Of a stretch of 64,000 nt of DNA, positions 37,105-49,039 are shown in pieces. Location: positions 11,147,036 to 11,211,035 of the forward strand of contig OX335643.1 in NCBI GenBank assembly GCA_946894095.1, in the 5' to 3' direction. This stretch comes from Incurvaria masculella. Taxonomy: Eukaryota; Arthropoda; Insecta; Lepidoptera; Incurvariidae. Below the pieces are notes generated by a model, which saw only the letters and a list, made by a program, of their open reading frames with translations, searched no databases and was not told where the DNA came from. A program made the position numbers and the translations under genes. The first letter of the stretch is position 1. Each line of letters opens with the position of its first letter.

Positions 37105-37895
37105 CATGCAAGTATGTTTATAAAACTAGGTATGTCAGAATCTCAAGCGATGTGAGGTGTCGCATATCAGGCATTACCTACTCATTCAGTGCAGTCATTC
37201 TGATAGCACTGATAAAGGATCTGAGTAGGCAACTAAAGGCACTCCCCATGACCACTTCAGGTATGAAAGCGCAGAACTGTCTCATGTTTGAAGCAGCCAA
37301 CTCTTCGCACAGGGCCTCCCTAGCTCTAATGTTAGAAAGAGCTAATAAAAATAATTTAGAACTGAAATGTTATAAATAAAGTTCAAACATTATTTACTCT
37401 CACAACAGGTCTTGACATGAATATAATTTATTTTTACTTTAAATACCCTAAATTCAAATACTTCGCTCATCCAAGACATCGCCCAAAGCACCTATTTGTG
37501 TGATATATGTATGTACTGGTTTGTCTCTTTTTTTATCTTGAGTTTTATACCTAATATAACCACAATTATTACAACACGTCACTTATAAGAAACTGGCCAA
37601 ACTTAAAACCAGCGACTAGCCTTAGTAATATGTCAGCCTAGTCATAGCTGTGTTTGGTCCTTTTTTTGATAATGCTGTTTATTTATTTTATTTTATTTTA
37701 CTTGCAAATTTTTTGTTATTCATTACTTTCACTATTATTTCTTTACATTCGTTAAATTAATTAACGTTACTTATATTTACTAATTAGTATAGCATAGTAT
37801 TAAGAAATTAAGTAAGTATAAGCTATCCGATTGTATATAGACTAAGCATTTATCAATAATAAACATTTTCATCATCATTTTCAACACGTTTTTTT
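37105..37895 (+). other. unassigned; possible terminal exon or repeat
   Basis: A + frame ends with QNCLMFEAANSSHRASLALM, ERANKNNLELKCYK and a stop at 37377, directly overlapped by an AATAAA at 37375. The composition looks protein-like, but no acceptor or upstream exon is recognisable and it follows the large inverted repeat, so it may be a remnant of that element's source. Confidence 0.25.
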
Positions 37896-38065
37896 ATGCA
37901 ACTTGACATGGATGGCCAATACGACACAACTGATATTAGCCCAATAGATCACATTCCCGAATTAGGTGTCAAGCCAGGACCTTCCTTTTGAGCATGGCTA
38001 CACTGAACTGGATGGAAAACACAGGCAATTTGTCATTGCCACTTCAACCAGTTTCATCTAATGCT
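37896..38065 (-). repeat. SINE family C fragment
   Basis: Tail side with TTTATGCAACTTGACATGGA and AGCATGGCTACACTGAACTG; the head half is missing. Other fragments of the same family lie at about 7233-7445, 12602-12775, 13826-13950 and 23066-23190, each recognisable by the TTTCATTGCCGCTTCGACCA or ACAGTTTTACATGGATTCC blocks. Confidence 0.6.
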
Positions 38066-38179
38066 ACAGTTTTACATATCGCTAATTCAATTTACGAAGG
38101 CAAAGGAGTGACAAGCAGGCGCTGGCACTGAACCTACAGCAGTGGAAGTGTGGGGAGTGGTCTACTGACGCGGATGTTT

Positions 38180-38451
38180 GTAGGGTTCCGTATCCAATAG
38201 GTGACTACGGAACCCTATTACTAAGCCTCTGCTGTCCGTCCGTCCGCCTGTCACAGTGCTGTATATCAGCTGATATATTCACAGATTGTTTATTTATTTT
38301 GCCACCATAACAAATAGGTAAATAAAAAAAATATAAAAATTAAAGGGGGTAAAATATGTATAGATAAAAGGTGATGTTCTTTGTGTTAATTCATGTACGA
38401 TGGTACAGAACCCGTAGTGTGCGAGTTCGACTCGCACTTGGCCAGTTTTTT
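38180..38451 (+). repeat. interspersed family A, diverged copy
   Basis: It starts TAGGGTTCCGTATCCAATAG and ends TTCGACTCGCACTTGGCCAG. Many substitutions and internal deletions mark this as the oldest copy in the window. Confidence 0.8.
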
Positions 38452-38947
38452 AAAGATTACTCCTCCCCGATCTCCGCCTACCTCTGACCCCCTGCGCCTC
38501 TGCATATTTAATAAGCTGAGATGTAGTAGGTAACTGCCTACCTACATACTTTTTTTTACATTTTTTTTAATGGAATTCCTAAAAATGGTTGCCCTTTCAA
38601 ATCTGTGATAAAGTTTATGCTTTATGTTGTAGTCAGTTTTTCTAATAAGAATAAATAGGTATCTTTTAACATGTATGAAAAAACACATTGTAGCTTTTGT
38701 TTTGACGCGAATCGGTCACACGGCGTTTGGCAGTGAACACGTACACAGCCGAAAGTAGCCAATATTCGTGTACTTGTGGCCCGGGTACATATTTGTTCTA
38801 TTGGGAAATCTCAAGAGCATATAGAAAGAGTGGGGAAAAATCTAGCGATCTTGCTTTCACTATAACTACTGGTTTCATGTGCGGGTGATCTAATCGCTGA
38901 GATACGGGAGTTTGTCCTTCAAAATGCCGAAATATCGTAACATGGAC

Positions 38948-39180
38948 TCACCGCAAACGTGTTGCTATTTCGCCGTCACCGCTCCTTACCAGTTCACTGC
39001 ACTCACGATGCAAACTAGGGCCACCAATTCACTCGCACTTTAGTCACAGATTCACAGCACACACCTATCATAAAACACTTTTCGGTCCAATTTCACCGTG
39101 CGGCATCGAAACACAGACGGCGGCAAGAGCAAGGCGTCGACCGACTAGTCGTTTCTCGTTGTCGTTATTGCTCGCTGGTG
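38948..39180 (-). other. possible first exon / 5' UTR of a minus-strand gene
   Basis: Read on the minus strand this stretch is moderately GC-rich, begins in a GAGCGA-rich region (39180-39240), contains GTGTTTTATGATAGGTGTGT and ends AACACGTTTGCG/GTGAGTCC, a consensus donor at about 38948; an alternative donor CTG/GTAAGG lies at about 38990. No ATG-initiated frame of length is seen, so it would be untranslated. The rest of the gene was not found. Confidence 0.35.
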
Positions 39181-40074
39181 CTTGCTCGCTTCTTCGCTCG
39201 CTCGCACGCAGTATCGCGTTCGTTCGTTCAATGTTTGCTTGCTCGCTCTTTCGGTAGGTCAGTGTTGTGTTGCCCGAAAATGGTTTACATAGTTGCCAAT
39301 TTTCTCAATCTTCAAAGAATCTTAGAAACACTCGATTTGTGCGAGGATTTGTGTGGATCCCGCACCGTAGATAAAACTTGACCAACTGGTAAATGCATCG
39401 CTCCTCTGAAAATGAGATGAATGAGAAAAAGAGTGATAAAAAAAAATGATTTCTTGTAATTTAAAATAAATTTGAAAATAAAATTAAAAAGAACAATTCA
39501 AAAACACGAACTAGATATCGAATGAATATGTTTATTTATTTAATCAGCAGTCATATGGTATGTATTTAACTACAATTGAAATCGTAGAGCATGTTTGAAA
39601 AGATATGTCTGTAGATATAGCGAAAGAAGTATGCTGTGATCGTACCGTATGGCGCTCTATCATCAGGGGCCCGGTCTAGCTAGCTAGCCGCTCCGGGCAA
39701 AGATCATTTTCGCCACCTTAACATACACAAATCCATATAAGTTATGAGCTAGTTTTGTTGGGGGATGCTAAGTATACAAGTACCTACATAAAATACGTGA
39801 TATTGTTGAGAGCATACCTACCTATAATATTCACGTCAGTCTATTTGTTCTTCTAAAGAAGTACCTATATGAAAGTTGATGAGTGTTTTAATGACAAAAA
39901 GACATTTTTATTTAATATAATACTAATAAAAAACAATTATGTTACTACAAAACAAATCAGTTATTTAAAAAAAAATTAAATTGTGTAAATTAAACAGTTT
40001 TTCGGAGAATATTAAATACTACCTTTAAATTATATTTATTTTATTCGCACTTTTTGTTCTGCAAAATCTTTAAT

Positions 40075-41530
40075 AATATATCAAACATTTATACTGTCGC
40101 AAACCTTGTGTTCTACTGAAATCATAGCCAATCCAAATAATCTATTATGTGTCATGGTGGATTGGTATTTTTTATTTAGAAAAGCTTCTTTCACCATTTC
40201 CAACTGTAACTTGTAAAGTTGAAAGGATCCTGAGCGCAATACATTACTATTTAAAAACATACAAAGAACTGACAACTCCTCACAAAGTTCTAATGCATTT
40301 ATATCGCTTGAGTTCTCTTGAGTTAAAATAGCCTCGAGTTTCTTACAATGTTCTAACAATTAATCTTTTGGGAGTTCTCTTAAGGCATATATGTTATACA
40401 GAAAAGCAAAATGTTTGTTGTGCTCAGAAATCTGGGAAAATCTTGATTCTAAGGAGTTTAAGGCTATATCCACAACGTGAAAAATACTAAAACCACGTAA
40501 CAAGGCTCAATGATTGGTTCGCCAACACACTCATAAGTAAATTGCTTTTTCTTGGATCGTACGCGAGGTCTAGCCACATTTTCAAAGTCTAACACCTCGC
40601 AATCAATTTCAAAAGCTAAGGCTTTGGCGTCTTCAGAAACTTGAGTAAAATACTTATCTTAACGTGAGTTTTCAAAGAAATCTTTTGTATTTTTAAGTAA
40701 TTTAATGACGGAAACTAAGTCAAAATCTTTACTCTGCATTAATTTACTAACAGGGTTTATGCGATTCAAAGTTTCGTACCAAATTATAATAGAACATTAA
40801 AATGTAAACTGTTTAATTTGGTTCAACAAACCCGAAGCTTAGTCTCGTGTGAGCACATAAACACTCAACAATGCATCGTATACTTTTTTTATTTTATGTC
40901 TTATTGGTTTTATTGCTTCGATTCAACTTTTCCATCTCGTGTCACTAAGTGCTTTTAGAGATTACCTTTTAGATTCTTCATAATAATTGACCATCTTAAT
41001 GTTGAATGGGAAAAAATACATATATTTTTTTGCACAGTATTGAAAAAAATTTAGCTTCGAGTGAGGACTTTACCACGTCGTTTACCACTAACTTGAAAGA
41101 ATGACTACTGCATTGCAACCTTAAATGCCCTTGGATTGATGTTTTTAATCCTGGCTTGGACGCCACTTTGAATGCCTTTCATATTAGATCTATTATCGTA
41201 CCCTTACCCTCTTATGTTTTTTAAAGACAATCCAAGTGCTGATGATTATTCCACGATAATTTCTGTTAGTGCCAGACCTGTAGATGTCTCGATTAGTATA
41301 AATCTTAAAAAACTTTCATTTATTACAATATCTGACGTTCTTAAATGGTCTTGGGATTCAATAATAGAAATATACCTAATTATTATAGTCATCTGCTCAG
41401 TTTTGCTAGCGTCTGGAGTACAATCTAAAATAATAGAATAATATTTCGATGTAATGATAGCTTCTAAAATATGTTTTTTTATGCCGTCTGAAATTGTATG
41501 AATGAACTTATTTTGAATTGTTTTACTTAA
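40075..41530 (-). pseudogene. decayed hAT-like transposase (DUF4371/ZMYM1-type)
   Basis: On the minus strand from about 41525 the frame reads QNKFIHTISDGIKKHILEAI, then SKYYSIILDCTPDASKTEQM and TIIIRYISII, the conserved core of the DUF4371 family of hAT-derived proteins. After internal stops it resumes with KGIQSGVQARIKNINPRAFK and ends at 40081 with TMTHNRLFGLAMISVEHKVC, the typical C-terminal hAT dimerisation tail. Several in-frame stops (for example in the stretch 41205-41260) and deletions make it non-functional. No terminal repeats could be assigned. Confidence 0.8.
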
Positions 41531-41600
41531 GTAGGTTCCTTATGTAAGTATCGATACCTCAAAAATATCGGAACAAAAGTATCGTGTCCAAATATACTTA

Positions 41601-41770
41601 GGCTGAGATAAATAGTCGTAACAAAAACTAAGGCTAACGAAAAGTAATACTTTGTGACGTCACTTTGACACATTTTGTATGGAGGAAGTCTCAAAGTATT
41701 GCAAAGTGACGTCACAAAGTACCTAGTACTTCGTTAGCCTTAGTTTCGGTTACGACTATTTATCTCAGCC
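41601..41770. repeat. 170-bp foldback MITE beside the hAT remnant
   Basis: GGCTGAGATAAATAGTCGTA at the left and TACGACTATTTATCTCAGCC at the right are exact inverted ends; the arms extend about 62-66 bases with TTTGTGACGTCACTTTG in both, around a loop of about 40. Confidence 0.8.
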
Positions 41771-41858
41771 GATTATCGATTATCGATACTACTCAGGTAT
41801 CGGTACTTTTTGCGGATCCCTACTTTTTCTTTCTTTCTTTCTAACTAAAATAATTCAG

Positions 41859-42369
41859 TTAAGGTGGCCCTTCCCGGCGGGACTAACTCATTCGCGGGCA
41901 CGGTACAAAACCGCGCTCTGGGACCTTCTCTGTTTCAAAGAAAAAGACAGGCTCCGTGATAAGGAGGATGCAACATGTCCACAAAGCAGATAATGCGCAT
42001 AGTGTTTGATAACGAAATGTTTAATTACAAAATTACTTTTAACTGAAAGTAAATCACGACCGCTGTAGTATAAAATCAAACAAAAACCAATTTGATTATA
42101 AATCTTCATGAAACAAGCTACGTATGAGAACTAATCTTTTTAAGATGATTTTATTTTATCGTTGAGTAATCCACCTCCAAAGTTATTGTATAAAATGCGC
42201 GAAAAATTAGAACTTTCGGACCTTATAACTTAGAAACCAAATACTATTTTACAATGCAAATGGACATCAGACATCTAGTTCGATCAAATTAAGCTGTTTT
42301 GAGTTTAATTTTGGATCTCTGACGTTTTACACGTTTGTATGTGGAGGTGAGCGGGAAGGCCCACCTTAA
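41859..42369 (-). mobile_element. TTAA MITE family B, slightly deleted copy
   Basis: From TTAAGGTGGCCCTTCCCGGC to GGGAAGGCCCACCTTAA. More diverged than the others and about 40 bases shorter. Confidence 0.85.
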
Positions 42370-43161
42370 TTAAAATACTTAATTATTTCAACTATCCAAC
42401 CTGAAGTAGGTTGGAAGGTGGCGCATAAAATTCTCAACCTGCCAAATTGGGTGGTGGATGGCTAATGGCTAGGTTGAAAATAGGAATAGTCAGTTTTGCC
42501 GCTCTGGGCAAATGCCCGGCTTGACCCCCCCTTAGATCGGGTTTTCCCGGAGGCATCGAGTTCACGCAGAGATGGCATCTCTGCGTACCCCTCCAGGAAA
42601 ACGGCGTGAAGGTAGGTATGTATCTAATATTTATGATTACACTAAACACATTTTCATTACACAAAGACACTTGTTACCTACGTAATTATATAGTTAAGTA
42701 TCGTATCCTACGTACAGGATCTTTTCTTTTTGTCTATTAAAACTATAAAACATTTCCCTAGATTATTTAAAAATCAACTAAATTTAGCTGTATTCGAGTC
42801 CATTTGGCAAAACCGCACCGTACATAGTATATAAATATTTAATTTCACATGATGTCGGCCAGTAAAGGACAGTAAGGACAGTATATATTGGTAATCTGTG
42901 ATGTCGGCCTAATTTCAGAGCAGCTCAATGCCGATATCATCGATGCGGAATTCGATTTTTTTCTGACACCTAATATTACCTAATATAAGTATTCAATTTG
43001 TTCCATGAGATTGGTCAGGATATTATATTAAAATTCTATGGGCTTGGCCAAGCATCACAGAATTTCGTCATTATTATCAGTTAGGTGATTCACATCTCCA
43101 TTGCCAATTTCGTAGATGCCATGCGACTCGGACGCCATGCGACTGTATCAACACGCGACTC

Positions 43162-43320
43162 AGCCCCGATTGCACGAAGAGAGGACCGAGTTATTCAATG
43201 TTCAAACACGTCACTTTGATGAACCGCATGGAGTTCCTTCCATACTGCCCTTACAAAGTGACGTGTTTAATCATACGTTGACGTTGATTTTGACGTTTTG
43301 TCCTTTGGTGCACTTGGCCC
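43162..43320. mobile_element. MITE family H copy
   Basis: From AGCCCCGATTGCACGAAGAG to GTGCACTTGGCCC, close to the copy at 19465. Confidence 0.75.
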
Positions 43321-44261
43321 ATGTCTTGTAATACTAAAAAATGAATGTTATGCATTTTGTTCTTCGGGCACATAGCGTAAAAATAATAAAGACCTTCGAG
43401 AAATTCCAGAGAACGTTAGGATATTAGGAAATAAATGTTTTAAGAGCAAATTGAAATTAATATTAATAAAAAGATGCTACTATACTATCCAGGAAGCCTT
43501 ATTAGAAATAAATCTTGTTTAAAACAAAGCTCATTTTATTTTTATTTAACTTTTTATAACTGCTAACAATTTGACAATCGATATAATTATGCATAATTTT
43601 TCTTACATATATCTCTGACATTGGTACTACATTGCAGTATGAATTTGTTTATTTACTAACTTACATTTGATATGATATTAACTTGAATCAAAAATTGCGA
43701 TGGCTTTTTACACCTGAATAATTTAGGTCATAATTCCATACATCAGACATCATTTTATAATTCATATAAAATTATGTCATCATGGTGGTCAAGAGCTTGC
43801 TCTTCACCAATGTATATAATGTTCTTTGTGAGCAGTAGTAATCAATCAATCACCGTAAACTAGTTTGTAAGTATAAAAAAATCAATGACCGTAGTTTCTT
43901 GTTGGTTCTTCTTCGTCAGAAGTAATCGAACCGACAGGAAAAAAAAAGACCAATGCAAGTGTGTAATATATATCTAATGGAGGAAATAAAGAAACTGAAC
44001 TGAACTGAACTGAACCGTCTTATTATTAAATCTCCGGTGCCACCGCTTCTTTCAAAAAAAAAATTAGTAAAATTAAAACTCAAACTGAATCAGACTTGGG
44101 CCTACGGTTCCGTTTTTACGTTTCTATGATCGTTTTCTGCGCATCGCAAGTTGTAAAATTTCTATGCTCGCTCTGCGGACTGGTACATATTTTTTAGTTT
44201 ATCACTCACATTTCTAAATGTGAGTCGACCGGTATTTCGAATTTGTATAAAATTCAGATTA

Positions 44262-44422
44262 AGCCCGGGTTGTACGAAGAGACGGCCGAGTTAATCAATG
44301 TGCAAACATGTCAATTTTAGTGATCCGTATGGAGTTCCTTTCATACTGTCCACACAAAGTGACGTGTTTGATCGTACGTTGACGTTGATTTTGATTTTTT
44401 GTCCTTTCGTGCACTCGGCCCT
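44262..44422. mobile_element. MITE family H copy, upstream of Vps39
   Basis: From AGCCCGGGTTGTACGAAGAG to TTTCGTGCACTCGGCCCT. It is about 560 bases upstream of the Vps39 start codon. Confidence 0.75.
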
Positions 44423-44979
44423 AAGTTTTCAATCCTTTGAAACGCGTACCATCAGGATATTATGTATTCTATGCGGAGCATGTTTAAGTGGTGCTACAGC
44501 AATCAAACTCGCTGCGAGATTTCCATGCTCACCCTGCCGTTTAGAGAAGACCTACATGGAGCGATCTACTTACACTTATTTTTGTTGATTTTGAAACTGA
44601 GTGTGTGTGACAACCGAACCGCGTAGCTTTCCAGTCGCGTCGCGTCTATAAATTGCATAGACCTATATGCTTGTCGGTTATCTGACATTGACATATGTTC
44701 CACAGAAATTAAGAAAATGTTCTGTGACTGATTTTTTTCCGGATTTCTGATTTCGGCATAAAAATAATGCAGAATGTTTTCGGTCGCTGTTTTTGTTTGG
44801 GTTGGGGTTAAAATGTGATTTAAGTTGTTTTTTAATGTGGCTGTGGGAACGGTAGGCAAAGCAAGCTTTAATGTGGCCAGAAGCTAAAATAAGTGGAGTA
44901 GTGGAACCAGATTAAGTTTATTTTTAAATGCATTTGTCCTGTATGCCAGATACCTCTTCCGTACAACCTCGGCTAAATA

Positions 44980-45049
44980 ATGCACGAAGCGTACGAGGTT
45001 TCGCACCTTCTCACCGCGACGGTGCAGATCGAAGCACTGGCGGCTTACG
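44980..45049 (+). CDS. Vps39: Vps39 exon 1 (start codon, residues 1-23)
   Basis: The exon begins with ATG giving MHEAYEVSHLLTATVQIEAL, the characteristic short N-terminus of Vps39, where MH-A-E- is conserved between insects and mammals. An in-frame TAA at 44974-44976 sits just upstream, so this ATG is the first possible start. The exon ends in phase 1 at a GTTTGT donor (45050) after Tyr23; the single G joins AG of exon 2 to make Glu. A TATAAAT-like string near 44647 is a weak promoter candidate; the transcription start is not determined. Confidence 0.88.
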
Positions 45050-45858
45050 GTTTGTTTAATCTAGAATTCCTTCATGAAAACTACCTATCCTTTGACTTCA
45101 GGGAAAGCCTATCCATTTTTTTTATGTAATTGGACATGGCTGGCTAATACCAAACTGAACGTCTGATATTAGCCTAACACACCACAAGGGAACTAGGTAC
45201 CATGCCAGTAAAAATCTGAAAATTTACTTTTAACCATTCCTCTATTTAGTACAGGGGCTGAACCAGCGCAAAATGTGTGTAAATATGAGAGGGAATTTCA
45301 ACAATTCTGCACCAATCAAAAGTAAACACTAAAAATTTTACACAGTAAGAGCGCAAACGTTTTGACATCAATGATTATAAGTGTTCTTCATCATTTGATC
45401 GAATTAACGGATTTCTTCACACATTTTCTCACATTTTACGCCGGTTACCCTCCTGGTAAGTTACCAATCCTATGGCTCCAGGTGAGCTGCCAGTGTGCTG
45501 TGTTGCGACTCGAGTCTGAAATAAGTCCTGAAAAATGTACTGCTATGCAGGTGCCAAATTTTCCAAGGGTGCCGGCTTTCATTACAGATCCAATCTAAGT
45601 GTGTATTTCATAATTGTGGACGGAAAAAATATGTTATGTAAACCCGTGAAGTTTCTTTGCGGGTTTTTCTTTACTGGGTTGATCGAATCCGCGGATCTTT
45701 GTGACGTAACTTAGTGTAGCAAAAATTTAAATAAATGAAATGAAAAAAATGTTTTATGAAATTGCCAAAACTTAAAGGAGTCATGAGGCCGATATGGATG
45801 ACAACTAAAACTGAATAATTAAGTATAAAATGACCAATTTCTAAAAGACATTGCATTT

Positions 45859-46182
45859 TGAAAGGAATTAGGTGCCCTTCCCTTTCAGAGCATGGCTACA
45901 TTGAACTGGTTGGAAAACATGGACAATTATTTATTGCCGTTTCATCCTTCTTTTCATCCAATACTATCGCACCAACTGGAGGGCTTTGTTCTACGACCTA
46001 GTAGGGGAAAGATACCTACAGTTTATAATGGATTCCGTACCATGGAACAGCTCGCATTCATAACGATATGCACATATCCTATTCAGAATGAGAAAAAAGT
46101 GATGCACGAACGGGGCTGGGATTTAAACCCATGACCTCTGGCATAGAAGGCAAGTCCACGCGCCCCTGAGCTCCGAGCCGCA
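45859..46182 (-). mobile_element. SINE family C copy in Vps39 intron 1
   Basis: Inverted copy from GGAATTAGGTGCCCTTCCCT to the head GGGATTTAAACCCATGACCT and GCTCCGAGCCGC; the A-rich tail end is missing. It lies directly upstream of exon 2. A second, shorter tail-side fragment of the family is at 45113-45205. Confidence 0.78.
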
Positions 46183-46254
46183 CCCTGGATTTTCTACCAG
46201 ACATTACGTCCATGTTGCGGTGCTAATGATCAACAAATGATGTCTGCTTTGCAG

Positions 46255-46410
46255 AGACTAACCTGCTGCTGGGTACACGGCAGGGTCACCTGCTTATGTA
46301 CTCTCTATCGGCGGCGGCGGCGAGCGGCGGCCAGCGATACGAGGTGCAGCTGTTGCGCTACTGCAAGAACTTCAGCAAGCGGCCCATACAGCAAATAGAG
46401 GTTATTCCAG
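46255..46410 (+). CDS. Vps39: Vps39 exon 2 (CNH domain, first blades)
   Basis: After a TTTGCAG acceptor the frame reads ETNLLLGTRQGHLLMYSL, the first strands of the CNH beta-propeller, and ends with KNFSKRPIQQIEVIP, which matches the conserved KNFSK-IQQI segment of the family. A short Ala/Ser/Gly-rich loop from four GCG codons followed by AGC GGC GGC separates the two parts and looks species-specific. The phase 1 donor is GTGCGA. A minus-strand SINE copy ends about 70 bases upstream of the acceptor. Confidence 0.9.
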
Positions 46411-46762
46411 GTGCGACAGATATGATCACTTTCATATTATATTTATGTATTCATTTTTAGGGTTCGTATGTAATGTACATGTAAATGTAGATGTCGCTGA
46501 ACCTCAAATTAATGAAATAACGGTAATGTCTTATCCATTAAATACATAAAATTATGAAGTTAAATCCGGGCTGACTCTTCGTGTCCGATACCAAAATCGA
46601 CTTTGTTGACTACAGCCATAAGATTGATATCTCAATCATTGCAGTCAAAATACCTTAGCGTAGGATCAACACGCAAAGACATCGTCAGCGCCATCTAGCT
46701 GAAGATAGGGGAAGCATCGTGTCGATTCGAATGTAATCGAGAAATTCGGTGGCTGACTTAAT

Positions 46763-46920
46763 TGCCGGGATAGCTCAGTTGGTTAGAGCAGTCGACATGT
46801 AATCCAAAGGTCGCAGGTTCAAATCCTGCTTCCGATTCTTCTTACTCCAGTACTTTTTCAGATTATTTTGAAAATGTGAATACAATGCTTCAAATGTAGA
46901 TGTCGCTGAAACTCAAATTA
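46763..46920 (+). mobile_element. SINE with tRNA-Thr-like head (family E), or tRNA pseudogene
   Basis: 46763-46834 folds as a tRNA: acceptor GCCGGGA against TTCCGAT with one mismatch, D arm GCTCAGTTGGTTAGAGC, T arm GCAGGTTCAAATCCTGC, anticodon position TGT (Thr). The anticodon stem pairs poorly and position 33 is A instead of U, so it is unlikely to be a working tRNA. The downstream ACAATGCTTCAAATGTAGATGT block recurs inverted at 53280-53317, where AATCCTGCTTCC also precedes it. Shared head and body point to a tRNA-derived SINE. Confidence 0.6.
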
Positions 46921-47071
46921 ATGGGATATATTTTTGTCACATTGACGTTTCGCAACACAAAAACATTTCAACTACTCAAAAAATTATCTTTATCTTTACA
47001 TGTTTTTAAAACTTTTTTGTTTTACTTTACTTTATACAAACAGTAACCAGTTAGTTTTCTTTGGTTGCCAG

Positions 47072-47199
47072 AGGACAACCTGCTGTTGTGCCTCACAGAC
47101 AATGTGTTGTCGATGCACGACATCAACGGACTCAACTTCCCGCTTGTCAAGACGCTACAACAGACCAAAGGTGCAACGCTGTTCGCTCTAGAGAAAATG
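47072..47199 (+). CDS. Vps39: Vps39 exon 3 (CNH domain)
   Basis: The acceptor GGTTGCCAG leads into EDNLLLCLTDNVLSMHDING, then KTLQQTKGATLFALEKM. This is the second part of the CNH propeller, equivalent to the mammalian LLENNIYVHDL and KAKGASLF strands. The exon joins exon 2 through a split Glu codon and ends in phase 0 before GTGCGT. Confidence 0.9.
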
Positions 47200-47744
47200 G
47201 TGCGTTTCTCTTTTTGTCACTTAAATTTTTTTACGTTCTATAGGTGGTTTGGAAATCCTTATGCCTGTTCATCTGACATTACGTCACTTACCAGATAATG
47301 GGACTGAATAAAAAAATATGAATCAAAAGTATGAATTGGTAAATTGAATTGAGGGTTTGCAAAAAATTATAATTAGATAACTCATGTGATGTTCTTCAAG
47401 ACATGACCCATGTTTAATTTGTGGCCGTTACATTGTAATAATGTTTTGACCATCCAGAAATACTCCATTAAACAAATACCTTTGTGCAAAGCAAAACTTA
47501 CAAAAATGTCATGCCCTTAAGTTTTGGATCAATTCAACGTTTGGATGGAGTATGAACGGAACAAGAACTTATTTATTCAATTGCAAACTTTAAACTGACA
47601 ATCTAAATAGTCTTTACAATTCATAATACGCTAACCAAGCCGCTGTCACTTGATTGAAAATACTTGGTACATTTCGAAAAATCCTCTTTGGACCGCCTAG
47701 ATACTGCACTGTAATAAATTAAACGCACTATGTGATTGGCACAG

Positions 47745-47948
47745 TCGGCGACGTCAATGACTGGCGAGGTGACGCACACGAGCCGCCTGTGCGTTGGTAT
47801 CCGGCGCAAGCTGCAGGTGTACCTCGGCAAGAATGGCGAGTTCAAGCAGCACCTGTTCGACATCTCGCTACCAGACGTGCCGCGCGCTATCTCGTGGGGC
47901 CGTGAGCACATCTGCGTCGGGTTTAAGTCTGAGTACACGCTGTATAAT
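47745..47948 (+). CDS. Vps39: Vps39 exon 4 (CNH domain)
   Basis: This 68-codon, phase 0-0 exon has acceptor TTGGCACAG and a consensus donor GTAAGT. It encodes CVGIRRKLQVYLGKNGEF, then FDISLPDVPRAISWGREHI and CVGFKSEYTLYN. The SLPDVP and ICVGFK motifs are strongly conserved in Vps39 CNH domains and are the clearest family signature in the window. GC-rich third positions contrast with the AT-rich introns on both sides, as expected for a real exon. Confidence 0.93.
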
Positions 47949-48783
47949 GTAAGTATTGGGTGACAAGCGAGGAGGTGTGCCTCAGAGGCGTGATTAAACT
48001 GCACCTGTTCCAAATATCGCTACCGACATACTGCGCGATATCAGCGCCATATATGTTTGCTTAAGGTGGGCCCGCAAGCATCAGAAAATTATGCTCCCCA
48101 TAAAAAAGTAGGTTACTAATCATTTGAACAATTTACTTGATTTTTGGAATCTAATATCATGCAAAAACATCTGTGTCTCCATGTTTTTGTTTTTTCGGTT
48201 TATGTATCCTGTTCAAACCAAAGAGAAACCAAAATGTGTGTGAACATTTTGTTTTTGCATTAATTTCATTTCATTTAGATTTTTCAACAAAAATGTGCAG
48301 ACATTTGTGGTTCAATACCAATTGAATTGGAACATTAGTTTTGTAATGATTAGTAAACTACATTTGAATGGGGAGAATAGTTTAAATGTCTTTCTTAAAT
48401 TCTGAATTTACATTGTGTCACGTAACTCGCTACCCGGTGTGCGATGTAAACTTAAAATCCAAATACGCGCTGTATTACACTAGTCTTAGGCGATGGGCAA
48501 CGTGGACCTTGCAACTGAGAAATTTTCGATTTCCATGTGGCGCCCATTCTCTTCTATTATAATGAGATTATGCTTTTAAAAGAAAGCATTACCATACAGG
48601 GGGCAGTTTTAACAAATTGCATAGTAAATAGCTTTGAACCACACCTGCGATCCCATAAACCACACAATCCAGAAAATTAAAAATGTAATAACTAAATTTC
48701 TTATTGTCCTCATTCATAGTCAATCAAAAAGGATGTGATGTATTACCAATGAATCGGTATTACACAACACAACACAATTGCAG

Positions 48784-48967
48784 CTGACGGACGGCAAGCC
48801 GAAGGAGCTGTTCCCGAGCAGTAGCGCGCGCCCGCTGGAGCCGACCATCGCCAAGTACTCAGACACGGGCTTCCTTCTGGGCCGCGACCACACCTCGGTG
48901 CTGGTGGACGAGGCGACAGACATCGAGCTGAACACCATCAAGTGGTCGGAGCCACCCGCCGCCGCCG
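48784..48967 (+). CDS. Vps39: Vps39 exon 5 (CNH domain)
   Basis: Acceptor ACAATTGCAG, then LTDGKPKELFPSSSARPLEP, matching the conserved KELFP-(S/T) and LEP strand of the family. It continues through TGFLLGRDHTSVLVDEATD to a Trp-Ser-Glu-Pro-Pro segment and ends in phase 1 at GTATGA. Intron 5 carries a 5'-truncated copy of the TTAA MITE (49040-49214). Confidence 0.9.
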
Positions 48968-49039
48968 GTATGATTGCAAACCAAGTTCTGTGACACTAGA
49001 ACGCTGTAGACGCACATAAAACGCACAAAAAAATCGAAC

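Larger units (their letters stand above)
42370..44979. other. upstream region of Vps39; two MITE H copies
   Basis: Contains a short perfect palindrome CGCAGAGATGGCATCTCTGCG (42563-42583), a retroelement-like tail at 43989-44016, and the family H copies. No exon of another gene recognised. Confidence 0.5.

Noticed and set aside
46763..46834. functional tRNA-Thr(UGU) gene
   Set aside because: D and T arms are good, but the anticodon stem is poorly paired, U33 is replaced by A, the acceptor has a mismatch, and the flanking body recurs elsewhere as a SINE.
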